From: an uncultured bacterium
GTDB lineage: Bacteria; Bacteroidota; Bacteroidia; Bacteroidales; Marinifilaceae
Length of the DNA: 18,764 nt
Assembly: GCA_905215395.1 (NCBI GenBank)
Contig: CAJMQA010000025.1
Coordinates: 1-18,764, forward strand
Direction: 5' to 3'
Below, piece after piece: positions 7,846-15,554 of this stretch (the stretch's first letter is position 1; every line of letters begins with the position of its first letter). The translations under genes and the position numbers were made by a program. The notes under the pieces were generated by a model that did not search any database, was not told where the DNA came from, and saw nothing but the letters and a program-made list of their open reading frames with translations.

Positions 7846-8415
7846 ATGAGTTATCTGAAAGAACGGATAAAACATGCGGTGCGGTTCCGGCATAAAAGGG
7901 GATTCGGAGTACATTCTCCTTTTATGTTTAATCTGATACGGAATGTGATCCGGGATAAAGAAAAGCAATTTACTTATCCTGAAGCCTTGGAAAAGGCTGG
8001 ATTGTTAAGGCACCGGGAAAAAAAAGTGTTCCGGCTCCTGTCCCGTCTGATTCGTTATCTGAAGGTTCGGTATGTGGTTTGTATCGGGTATAATGCTGAT
8101 TTATTGACAGAATATCTGGCTCAGACGGATGCACAGGCGATTATGTTAAGCAATATGCCTGAGGAGTTGGAAAATGCTGACTTTATTTATATGGGGCGTA
8201 GTGCCCGGACTATTATGCCGGATGATTTCTCTAACCTGACATCAGGGATCCCTGTCCGGTATCTGGTCATTGCTGATATTCACAAAGATTCTTACAATGC
8301 CCGTCTATGGCGGCAATTGCATGATAAGGCTACTGTTTCAGTCGATATGATGTGGTATGGCTTGTTGTTTTTTGATGAAAAAATACAGAAAGGGAAATAT
8401 AACCTGATCATTTGA
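7846..8415 (+). CDS. Small, degenerate SAM-methyltransferase-like protein
   Basis: A 189-residue basic, soluble protein. Its N-terminus (RHKRGFGVHSPFMFNLI, with HSPF at residues 23-26) resembles a Bacteroidota family usually labelled class I SAM-dependent methyltransferase, as does its end (SVDMMWYGLLFFDEKIQKGKYNLII). The core looks decayed. The strand that should carry the glycine-rich SAM loop reads YVVCIGYNADLLTEYLA (76-92), with only one Gly and no acidic residue before it. The protein is also shorter than the roughly 240-270 residues I would expect. It may be a non-catalytic relative. It sits 53 bases upstream of the cobalamin adenosyltransferase gene on the same strand. A weak -7-like TAATTTCG lies at 7808-7815. 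Assignment is by recalled family pattern only. Confidence 0.6.
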   Translation: MSYLKERIKHAVRFRHKRGFGVHSPFMFNLIRNVIRDKEKQFTYPEALEKAGLLRHREKKVFRLLSRLIRYLKVRYVVCIGYNADLLTEYLAQTDAQAIMLSNMPEELENADFIYMGRSARTIMPDDFSNLTSGIPVRYLVIADIHKDSYNARLWRQLHDKATVSVDMMWYGLLFFDEKIQKGKYNLII

Positions 8416-8437
8416 GGTTGGTTGACCGATGATCAGG
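8403..8437 (+). repeat. Inverted repeat over the stop codon of the methyltransferase-like gene
   Basis: A perfect 9-bp inverted repeat pairs CCTGATCAT (8403-8411) with ATGATCAGG (8429-8437), around a 17-nt loop that can form a further GGTT/GACC stem. It begins within the last codons of the gene, spans its TGA stop (8413-8415) and has no T-tract. It may be an mRNA-processing or attenuation hairpin between the two genes. Confidence 0.5.
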
Positions 8438-8468
8438 AAGGAAGCAGGAAAAACGAAAAATAGAAAAT

Positions 8469-9020
8469 ATGAAAATTTACACAAAAACCGGAGACAAAGG
8501 AATGACTTCTTTAATCGGAGGGAAGAGAGTTCCTAAAAATAGCGCCCGCCTGGAGTCATATGGTACAATTGATGAGTTGAATAGTTATCTGGGGATGATT
8601 CGTGCGTTTCCATTGGAAGAGAAAGTGCAGGATGAACTGGTGGAGATCCAGTCCCGTCTGTTTGATGTGGGCGGGAATTTGGCTACAGATCCGGAGGCTG
8701 AGCATGTAAAGGTCGCTTTGGGGGTATCCGCTACGGATATAGAGTTGTTGGAAAAAGGTATAGACCGGATGGATGCCGAAATCCCTCCGATGAAATGTTT
8801 TGTTTTGCCGGGAGGAAATCAATGCATCTCTTTTTGTCATATAGCCCGTACTGTTTGCCGGCGTGCAGAACGGAGGATTCTGGATCTGGCCGCTGAGGCA
8901 GAAGTTGACGGGTTGGTCCTGAAATATGTGAACCGTCTTTCCGACTACCTGTTTGTGCTTTCCCGGAAAGTGGCTCATGATATGGGGATTGAAGAAAAGC
9001 CTTGGATGCCCGGGCATTAA
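8469..9020 (+). CDS. PduO-type cob(I)alamin adenosyltransferase
   Basis: Transfers adenosyl from ATP to cob(I)alamin (or cob(I)yrinic acid a,c-diamide) to make the coenzyme used by B12-dependent mutases and dehydratases; cytoplasmic, normally trimeric. At 183 residues it is standard length for the PduO/MMAB family. Diagnostic motifs are the ATP-binding N-terminus YTKTGDKGMTSL (4-15), SYGTIDELNSYLG (30-42), RLFDVGGNLAT near 64-74, the Arg-rich CHIARTVCRRAERR (123-136) that contacts ATP and cobalamin, and NRLSDYLFVLSR (155-166). All look intact. No pdu or cobalamin synthesis genes are nearby, so this is probably a general salvage enzyme. It follows the methyltransferase-like gene and is likely co-transcribed. 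It ends 19 bases from the convergent DUF389 gene. Confidence 0.93.
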   Translation: MKIYTKTGDKGMTSLIGGKRVPKNSARLESYGTIDELNSYLGMIRAFPLEEKVQDELVEIQSRLFDVGGNLATDPEAEHVKVALGVSATDIELLEKGIDRMDAEIPPMKCFVLPGGNQCISFCHIARTVCRRAERRILDLAAEAEVDGLVLKYVNRLSDYLFVLSRKVAHDMGIEEKPWMPGH

Positions 9021-9039
9021 AATTCACGGTAATATTCGC

Positions 9040-10395
9040 TCAAGGTTCCTGAATGATTTTTAGTTTAGGAGTTTTTAAACGGGTTACCAGCCACGTCTCA
9101 AACCGTTGACGCTCCTCTGTGGAAGGTGTTTGCCGGTAGGAGGTGAGGGCTATGGCTAATGTGTCGGAGGATTGTTTGTCTATATCTGTCCGGATCATGC
9201 GGGATATAGCGAGGGTACGGATATGGGGAAACAATATTTTTAATTCCGGGGCAATGACTGTTGTAATGGAATCGTATACGGCATATTTTTCCAGCCGGTT
9301 TCTCAGGGAACTGATCTCCTGTGCCTGGCGTTTGGTTTTGTCCTGATTGTGTCTGTAAAAATCCTGAAGGACCAGATTGTTCAAAGCATTTTCCTGGCCG
9401 TCTTCTTTTTCACGTCCGAAGCCTTGCTGAATATTTAATTTCGTACCTTCCAGATGATATTGCTCCATTTTCTGATGCAGCATAAGGATATATTCTTCCG
9501 GGATTTCTTTTCCGATTAAGGTAACAGAAATACTATCTTCCATGACATATTTGTTGACAACAAAAGTGTTGGGAAAATTGATTTCATTGGAAACAAAACG
9601 GGAGGCATTGGTTTCAAAAATATTGGCTTTGATCATGTGATACGTAATATAGATACTGGGCACCATGGTTACAAAAATGATGGTATAGACAATTTGCTGG
9701 ACTTTTTTGCCTTTTTCCGCATCCACGAAAGTTTTTTTTGGGAAATGCATCAGTTTTACTCCCAGGGTAGTAGCGAAAGCTATAAATACTGAGTTGATCA
9801 TATAAAGATAAAATGCACCGAAGAAATAAGTCAGATTTCCGTTGGCCAGCCCGAACCCTGCCGTACACAATGGAGGCATCAGAGCTGTGGCAATAGCTAC
9901 TCCGGGGATGACATTACCTTTCAGGCGGGAGCTTGAAGCAACGATTCCTGCCATCCCGCCGAAGAAAGCGATCAGGACGTCGTAAATTGTGGGAGTGGTG
10001 CGTGCCAATAGTTCGGAACGGGCTTCATTCAAAGGAGAAATTAAGAAGTAAAGTGTGGAAGTCAGAATCCCGAAAATGGTTGCAATGGCCAGATTCCGGA
10101 ATGCCTTTTTGATCAATTCGAAATCATTGATCCCTACACCGAGTCCGATACCCATGATGGGGCCCATCAGCGGGGATATCAGCATGGCACCGATAATTAC
10201 TGCAGTAGAATTGACATTCAGGCCTAAAGAGGCAATGAAAATAGCACAAATCAATACCCATAGGTTACTCCCTTTGAAATCAATTCCTTTGAGAATATTA
10301 TCAATGGTTTCCAGTTCGTTTTCTCTGTCGTTGGAATAATCCAGAATTCCTTTCAGGTAATTTTTGAATTGATGTACAATATCAGTAAAAGCCAT
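9040..10395 (-). CDS. DUF389 (TIGR00341-like) integral membrane protein
   Basis: An inner-membrane protein of 451 residues with no established biochemical role. After a hydrophilic N-terminus of about 40 residues there are some seven hydrophobic segments, up to about residue 260. These include the conserved NSTAVIIGAMLISPLMGPIMGIG block, FFGGMAGIVASS, and VIPGVAIATALMPPLCTAGFGLA, which are hallmark DUF389 sequences. The last 180 or so residues are soluble and charged, with a probable short coiled coil (RQAQEISSLRNRLEKY). It begins 11 bases after the flippase stop codon on the same strand, so it should be the second gene of a two-gene operon. No terminator is visible after it, and the adenosyltransferase gene converges on it. 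Confidence 0.88.
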   Translation of the reverse strand: MAFTDIVHQFKNYLKGILDYSNDRENELETIDNILKGIDFKGSNLWVLICAIFIASLGLNVNSTAVIIGAMLISPLMGPIMGIGLGVGINDFELIKKAFRNLAIATIFGILTSTLYFLISPLNEARSELLARTTPTIYDVLIAFFGGMAGIVASSSRLKGNVIPGVAIATALMPPLCTAGFGLANGNLTYFFGAFYLYMINSVFIAFATTLGVKLMHFPKKTFVDAEKGKKVQQIVYTIIFVTMVPSIYITYHMIKANIFETNASRFVSNEINFPNTFVVNKYVMEDSISVTLIGKEIPEEYILMLHQKMEQYHLEGTKLNIQQGFGREKEDGQENALNNLVLQDFYRHNQDKTKRQAQEISSLRNRLEKYAVYDSITTVIAPELKILFPHIRTLAISRMIRTDIDKQSSDTLAIALTSYRQTPSTEERQRFETWLVTRLKTPKLKIIQEP

Positions 10396-10406
10396 ATTTC
10401 TTTATT

Positions 10407-11903
10407 TTATTTCTTAAAAAATTTTCCGATCACCGGAATTTCCCGGAGCGGCAAGTCAGTTTTTATCAGATACAAGAGAAAGACAATCAAAAGTAAGGTC
10501 CGGAAAGCCAAACGTAGTGCAAGATGATCTATATCTACCCAGATATCAAGTCCATATAGGATTAGGGCTAATATAAAATATTTTGCGATGACTTTCAGAT
10601 CATAATGAATGGGATAATAATGCTGTCCGATAAACCAGGAACTCAGCATCATGGAGAAATAGCAGATAAAGGCAGCCCATGCACTAGCTATGTAACCGAA
10701 ACGGGGGACAAAAAGAATATTGATCAGCAGGGTGATCAACAGACCAAAAATGGAAAAATAAGCTCCCCATTGGGTGCGGTCGGTTAGTTTATACCACAAT
10801 GACAGATTAAAAAATATACCGAAAAATAATTCGGCGATCATGACAATAGGCACTACTTTTAAGCCTTCAAAATAACGGGGATCGATAAAATATCTCAGAA
10901 TATCGATATAGAACATAACTCCCAGAAAGATCAGCAAACCGAAAATAATGAAATATTTCATAGCATCTGCATAAGCCTTGGTCTTATTACTGTCGGCTTT
11001 ATATTGTGCAAAAATAAAAGGTTCATAAGCATACCGGAAGGCTTGGATAAACATCACCATGACAATGGCTATCTTGTAGTTTGCCCCGTAGATTCCCAGT
11101 TGGTCCATGGCAATCGTTGGATCCTTGATCAGAATGGGATAGAGGATTTTGTCTATGGTTTGATTCATGATACCGGCAACGCCCAGAATCAATAAAGGGA
11201 AAGAATATCTGAGAATACGTTTTAGCAGATGCCACTGAAAATGCCATCTGATCCTGATGATTTCGGGTAGCAGAGCCAGCATGACGATAAATGTGCCGAT
11301 TACATTGGCGACAAGAATATACCCGACCCCGTATGCAGGATTGTAAAACCAATCCACAGTGCCCGGATAATGTTTGAATAACCACGGGCAGGCTAGTAAG
11401 AAAAACAGATTCAGTGTAATATTCAGTGCAATAAACAGCAGTTTCAGTGCTGCGAAACGAATGGGTCTCTGAAGGTATCTCAGATAAGCAAAAGGTAGGG
11501 AACAAAAAGCATCCATCCCGATAATGACAGCTGTCATGGCTATGTATTCCGGATGATCTCCCAGATGGAACAGTTCACTGATGGGTTGTAAAAATAAAAA
11601 GACCAACAAAACAAAAGCCGTAGAGCTGACCGCCAGTGATGTCAGGCAGGTGGAGTATATCGTTTTAGGTTCCCCCTGCGAAGTATCATTGGCAAAGCGG
11701 AAAAAACCGGTTTCCAGACCATAAATCAGGATTACAAGCAGCAGAGCCATCCAGGAGTAAAGATAAGTCACCATCCCGAATTCTCCGGTAGTCGCCAGCT
11801 TGTAAGTGTACAGGGGAACCAGACACCAATTGAGGAAGCGGCCGATGATACTGCTGGTACCATAAATAGCCGTATCCTTGGCTAAACTTTTAATTCCTGC
11901 CAT
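10407..11903 (-). CDS. Wzx-like polysaccharide/lipid-linked oligosaccharide flippase
   Basis: A 498-residue, strongly hydrophobic protein of the MOP/polysaccharide-transporter superfamily, with roughly 12-14 membrane segments. Such proteins move undecaprenyl-linked sugars across the inner membrane for LPS, capsule or glycan assembly. The opening (LAKDTAIYGTSSIIGRFLNWCLVPLYTYKL) and the ETGFFRFAND segment near residue 63 are typical. No glycosyltransferase or other polysaccharide gene is adjacent, so the carried glycan cannot be inferred. The -7 box TATCTTTG lies 23 bases upstream of the ATG. The DUF389 gene follows after 11 bases. Family assignment is firm; the substrate is not. Confidence 0.85.
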   Translation of the reverse strand: MAGIKSLAKDTAIYGTSSIIGRFLNWCLVPLYTYKLATTGEFGMVTYLYSWMALLLVILIYGLETGFFRFANDTSQGEPKTIYSTCLTSLAVSSTAFVLLVFLFLQPISELFHLGDHPEYIAMTAVIIGMDAFCSLPFAYLRYLQRPIRFAALKLLFIALNITLNLFFLLACPWLFKHYPGTVDWFYNPAYGVGYILVANVIGTFIVMLALLPEIIRIRWHFQWHLLKRILRYSFPLLILGVAGIMNQTIDKILYPILIKDPTIAMDQLGIYGANYKIAIVMVMFIQAFRYAYEPFIFAQYKADSNKTKAYADAMKYFIIFGLLIFLGVMFYIDILRYFIDPRYFEGLKVVPIVMIAELFFGIFFNLSLWYKLTDRTQWGAYFSIFGLLITLLINILFVPRFGYIASAWAAFICYFSMMLSSWFIGQHYYPIHYDLKVIAKYFILALILYGLDIWVDIDHLALRLAFRTLLLIVFLLYLIKTDLPLREIPVIGKFFKK

Positions 11904-11926
11904 AATATCAGTTTTTATAGAAAGTA

Positions 11927-11934
11927 CAAAGATA
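11927..11934 (-). promoter_or_regulatory. -7 box of the flippase-DUF389 operon
   Basis: TATCTTTG reads on the minus strand at 11934-11927, 23 bases before the flippase ATG. The upstream -33 region is only T-rich (TTTA about 19 nt away at 11957-11954), with no exact TTTG. Confidence 0.5.
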
Positions 11935-11991
11935 GCGGAATAAGAATGAAAAGTAAAAAGTGGGGTGGGAAAAGTGTAGGGAAATAATTTT

Positions 11992-12023
11992 GGATGCCGG
12001 CATTATACCAGATGCCAGCATCC
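11992..12023 (-). terminator. Hairpin after the beta-galactosidase gene, possible weak terminator
   Basis: 11992-12003 (GGATGCCGGCAT) pairs with 12012-12023 (ATGCCAGCATCC), apart from one C-A mismatch, around an 8-nt loop. It is eight bases past the beta-galactosidase stop. On the minus strand it is followed by AAAATTATTT rather than a clean T-run, so intrinsic termination would be weak. Confidence 0.45.
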
Positions 12024-12031
12024 AGGTTATG

Positions 12032-15000
12032 TTAATAGTTGATTTTAGCTTTTGCAATTGCCTCGGAGGCATTTTTTACCGGAATAAGGGTGAATCCCCA
12101 TTTGTAGTCTTGGCTGGCAGGGATGGAGTAGGCGGGTTCGGGGCGTGCTCCCCAGCTGTTGTAGCCTGCGACTCCCTGTTGTTTCATGTCGACACAGACC
12201 TCTACGAAATTGCGGGGACGGATATCGTTGATGTGGTGCATGCGGCGCAGTTTATTCCGTGCCAGTTCGGGATTGTGATTGGCTATTTCTTCCGGAGTGA
12301 AGTTACTCCATTGATAATCGTGTGGCAGGGCTTCTTCGGAATCAAAATCTTCTATGGAATTGCGCAGAGCGTTGAAACCGATGGTTTTGTCGGCTTTGAT
12401 CAATAAGCCATTGCCTTTTCCGGTCAGAGAAAGCCAGCGGGTTTCCGTATGATGTCCGTTTTCCTGTGGGCGCACATAAGGGAAATACAGTTTTTCGGCA
12501 GTAGACTGATAAAGGCCGATCAAAGAGCCTGCGTTTCTGTCCGAATAATTTTCTTCCGGTCCGCGTCCGTAATACTGAACCTGGTTCAGCGTTTCCGGCA
12601 GACGGAAACGTACTCCTATGCGCGGGACTTCCAGTAGAGCTGTTGCTTTACGGGTGGCTTTTACTTCCGGACTGAAAGTGGCCATCCGTGTAGCTTCAGA
12701 AATTTCTGTCGGAGCTTCCTCCATGGAAGTTGAAGTAAATTCGGCTGCGACTTTGACAACTCCGTCCGGATGGACTGTATAGGAGACGATATAAAGGTTA
12801 CCGGCAGCTAGCAAGTAGTTGACCGTAATGATGGCCGTGTGACCGGATTTACTGATTTTGGCATCTACAACATGGAAGTTTTTACTGGATTGCTTCCAGA
12901 CTTGCAGGCGGGATGGTTCTCCGTTGCCGTAGTCATTGTCGGTCGGTCCCCGCCAGAAATTCGGCTGAATGCCGAAGCCGTCTTTGAAATACTTTGTGCC
13001 GTTGACCTTGTAGGAACTGACCAGTCCGTTTTTTTTGTTGAATACGAAATTGACATTGGAGGAGGTTACCGCCAGATCATCTCCTGTTTCAGAAATTTTC
13101 AGCGGAGCTCCTGAGTTGCCTTTATAGTGGGGGGGCGGAACGGCGAGTTTGGGCAACGGGAATTGATCGTGAGCGATCAGATGATTGGCCGGAACTCCCG
13201 GTCCGGCTTTTCGGGTGTACACTTCAAAATTGATAAAATACTCTGTTCCCGCTTTCAGGTTCAGGTTGCAGGGAAGCTGAAGTTCCTTGCTGGCCTGAGG
13301 CGCCAGGTTTAAAGGAACCTGCCCCGTTTTTACGGTTTTGCCGTCCGCCAGAATATGGTAGATAATCCGGTAATCTGAAAGATTGGTGAAATAGAACCGG
13401 TTGGTGATTTTTACGTCAAAGCTTTTGAGGGAGCTTTTACCTCCGTTTATTTCTGAATAATGGCGGTTGGCATCAAACCCTACATTCTGATGTGCATATT
13501 TCACCTCGGCCATGGCTGGATGAGGGTTCCGGTCGGGATTCACCAGTCCGTTGCATAAAAAGTTACCATCACTGGGGGCGTTTACGCCAAAATCACCTCC
13601 ATAAGCCCAGTAACCTCCGTTTTTGTCCACCCAAATGCCCTGGTCTACCCAGTCCCAGATGTAACCTCCCTGTAAATTGGGGTATTTGTAAATCGCCTGC
13701 CATTGTTCCCAGAGGTTTCCTGAAGAATTTCCCATGGCATGGGAATATTCGGAGGGTACTACTGGCCGGTCGCTGCCGTTTTGCCCGATCTGTTCCAGCC
13801 AGGCCGCACTGGGATATTGAGGAACGTACATGTCGGTATTCCATTCCCATAAGGCTCGTTCGTAGCATACCGGCCGGTTCATCCCGTCTTTTTCCCGTTC
13901 TTTTACCCATAAATAGGTCTGGTAAAAGTTATATCCGTTACCGGCTTCATTCCCCAGAGACCAGATGGAAACACTGGGGAAGTTTTTGCTTCTTTCGTAC
14001 ATATTGACCGTCCTGTCCATATGAGCTTTCAGCCATTCCGGATTGTTGCCCAGGGTACCGCCTTTCCGTAGGTCATAATACATACCGTGAGATTCGATAT
14101 TGGCTTCATCGTAAACGTATAGTCCGTATTCATCGCAAAGTTCATAGAAACGCCGGCTTTGAGGATAATGACACAGCCGCACGCTGTTCAGGTTGTTCTG
14201 TTTCATCAGCTCAAAATCTTTGCGCATCAATTCCTCTGTGACATAATGCCCTGTCTTGGGATTGTGTTCGTGAATATTTACTCCTTTTAATTTAATCGGC
14301 TGACCATTGACCAGGAATACAACATAGGGTTTACCATTGGCTGCAATTTGGTCGGTCGGTTTTATTTCAAAGCGTCTGAAACCGACTTTGAAAGGAACAA
14401 TTTCTACAATCTGCTCTCCCTGTTTAATGGTCATCAGTAGCCGATAGAGATAAGGGTGTTCTGAGCTCCAGGGAATTACATTTTTTACCTGCGTAGTAAA
14501 GTCGATGGTTTTTACACTCTGTGCTTCCAGGTCAAAAGAGTTGGTTTCACTGAAAACCTGCTTTCCCTGGTCGTCTAAGAGTTCGTAACTGACATTCACT
14601 TGCCGGGGAGAAGAGTTCGTATTTTTCAAATCCATACTCAGTTTGAAAATTCCCTCCTGGTATTGATCATCCAGGGTAGACACGACGCGGAAATCTTTCA
14701 GGGCAGTTTTGGGTTGTGACCAGAGGTAGACATCCCGCTCGATGCCACTGATGCGCCAGAAGTCCTGGCATTCCAGATAAGAACCTGTACACCAGCGGAA
14801 TATTTTCAGGCAAAGAGTGTTTTTGCCGGGCTTTACGTATTTATTGATGAGAAATTCTGCGGTAGTCTTTGAGTCTTCGCTATAGCCGACTTCTTGTCCG
14901 TTGATATATACATGAACACCGGCTTTGGCTCCGTCGAGATTAAAAAAAATATCCCGGTCTGTCCAGTTTGCAGGGATGTCAAAGTCCCGCCGGTATATGC

Positions 15001-15412
15001 CCACCGGATTGTTGTCCGGAAGGGTTGGGGGATGTGGATTACGGGGTTTAAATTCATAGCCATGGTTGGTATATATGGCTGTTCCGAATCCCTGAACTTC
15101 CCAGTTGCCCGGAACCCGGATGTCTTTCCAGTGGTCTGTATTGACTGACAGCGTGGTAATATCTGCCGGTAAATCCTTGTATGAATCAACGAAATAGAAT
15201 TTCCATGTTCCATTGAGCAGGGAGTAATATTTGCTGTTTTCGTATCGGAAAGTCAGAGCGTCTGCCCGGTTATCGTAAGTCATAAATGAAGAACGGGGAT
15301 ATTCCTTGTTTACGGCAACCACCTGTACATCCTGCCAATAGGGTGTGGAAGACTGGCTGTACAGATTTAGAGAAGAGAAAAGAACAATTAATACGTAAAA
15401 CAGATTTTTCAT
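12032..15412 (-). CDS. Exported LacZ-type beta-galactosidase, glycoside hydrolase family 2
   Basis: A 1126-residue GH2 enzyme predicted to cleave terminal beta-galactosides. A signal peptide (MKNLFYVLIVLFSSLNLYSQ) without a lipobox cysteine implies periplasmic location. The order is: GH2 sugar-binding domain (about 45-225), Ig-like domain (about 230-340), TIM-barrel catalytic domain (about 345-640), a further beta domain, and a C-terminal beta-galactosidase small-chain domain (about 785-1115). The acid/base Glu is E489 in SLGNEAGNG, and the nucleophile is E555 in VPSEYSHAMGN, matching E. coli LacZ E461 and E537. NSVRLCHYP and DEANIESHGM are also conserved. No susC/susD pair, sugar sensor or second glycosidase is adjacent. 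A weak -7-like TAATTTCG lies at 15449-15442 on the minus strand. Exact linkage preference cannot be read from sequence. Confidence 0.93.
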   Translation of the reverse strand: MKNLFYVLIVLFSSLNLYSQSSTPYWQDVQVVAVNKEYPRSSFMTYDNRADALTFRYENSKYYSLLNGTWKFYFVDSYKDLPADITTLSVNTDHWKDIRVPGNWEVQGFGTAIYTNHGYEFKPRNPHPPTLPDNNPVGIYRRDFDIPANWTDRDIFFNLDGAKAGVHVYINGQEVGYSEDSKTTAEFLINKYVKPGKNTLCLKIFRWCTGSYLECQDFWRISGIERDVYLWSQPKTALKDFRVVSTLDDQYQEGIFKLSMDLKNTNSSPRQVNVSYELLDDQGKQVFSETNSFDLEAQSVKTIDFTTQVKNVIPWSSEHPYLYRLLMTIKQGEQIVEIVPFKVGFRRFEIKPTDQIAANGKPYVVFLVNGQPIKLKGVNIHEHNPKTGHYVTEELMRKDFELMKQNNLNSVRLCHYPQSRRFYELCDEYGLYVYDEANIESHGMYYDLRKGGTLGNNPEWLKAHMDRTVNMYERSKNFPSVSIWSLGNEAGNGYNFYQTYLWVKEREKDGMNRPVCYERALWEWNTDMYVPQYPSAAWLEQIGQNGSDRPVVPSEYSHAMGNSSGNLWEQWQAIYKYPNLQGGYIWDWVDQGIWVDKNGGYWAYGGDFGVNAPSDGNFLCNGLVNPDRNPHPAMAEVKYAHQNVGFDANRHYSEINGGKSSLKSFDVKITNRFYFTNLSDYRIIYHILADGKTVKTGQVPLNLAPQASKELQLPCNLNLKAGTEYFINFEVYTRKAGPGVPANHLIAHDQFPLPKLAVPPPHYKGNSGAPLKISETGDDLAVTSSNVNFVFNKKNGLVSSYKVNGTKYFKDGFGIQPNFWRGPTDNDYGNGEPSRLQVWKQSSKNFHVVDAKISKSGHTAIITVNYLLAAGNLYIVSYTVHPDGVVKVAAEFTSTSMEEAPTEISEATRMATFSPEVKATRKATALLEVPRIGVRFRLPETLNQVQYYGRGPEENYSDRNAGSLIGLYQSTAEKLYFPYVRPQENGHHTETRWLSLTGKGNGLLIKADKTIGFNALRNSIEDFDSEEALPHDYQWSNFTPEEIANHNPELARNKLRRMHHINDIRPRNFVEVCVDMKQQGVAGYNSWGARPEPAYSIPASQDYKWGFTLIPVKNASEAIAKAKINY

Positions 15413-15496
15413 CTTTATGGTCGTTTGTTTGTTAAATTATGCGAAATTAAGAAAAAAATTTAATAATAAATAATCCGGATAGAATTGTGATAAAAT

Positions 15497-15531
15497 AAAA
15501 ACGCCGGAAGATTGTAGCTTCCGGCGTTTTT
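15497..15531 (-). terminator. Rho-independent terminator after pruA
   Basis: A perfect 14-bp stem pairs 15497-15510 with 15518-15531 around a 7-nt loop (ATTGTAG). The GC-rich core CGCCGGAAG is flanked by A- and T-runs. On the minus strand it is followed by TTTTTATTTTATC. It sits 23 bases past the pruA stop and insulates the beta-galactosidase gene from pruA read-through. Confidence 0.92.
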
Positions 15532-15554
15532 GACATATAGATGGAAAGAGAATT

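Noticed and set aside
8556..9017. Open frame on the minus strand opposite the cobalamin adenosyltransferase
   Set aside because: It is fully antisense to a gene with all family motifs intact, and the translated sequence has no recognisable pattern.
9022..9060. Possible weak hairpin (ATTCA/TGAAT) with a T-run between the adenosyltransferase and DUF389 genes
   Set aside because: The stem is only 5 bp with a long, poorly paired loop, too weak to call a terminator.
11023..11505. Second minus-strand open frame within the flippase gene
   Set aside because: It overlaps the flippase in another frame. The flippase frame has the expected hydrophobic pattern, while this one is Ser/Cys-rich without domains.
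11960..12406. Open frame on the + strand over the 3' end of the beta-galactosidase gene
   Set aside because: It mostly overlaps, on the opposite strand, the conserved C-terminal domain of the beta-galactosidase. It has no convincing promoter or start context and no recognisable domain.
13492..14007. Long open frame on the + strand inside the beta-galactosidase gene
   Set aside because: It lies entirely antisense to the GH2 catalytic domain, whose active-site motifs are intact. Its translation is rich in Arg, Pro, Cys and Trp with no recognisable family, as expected of a shadow frame.
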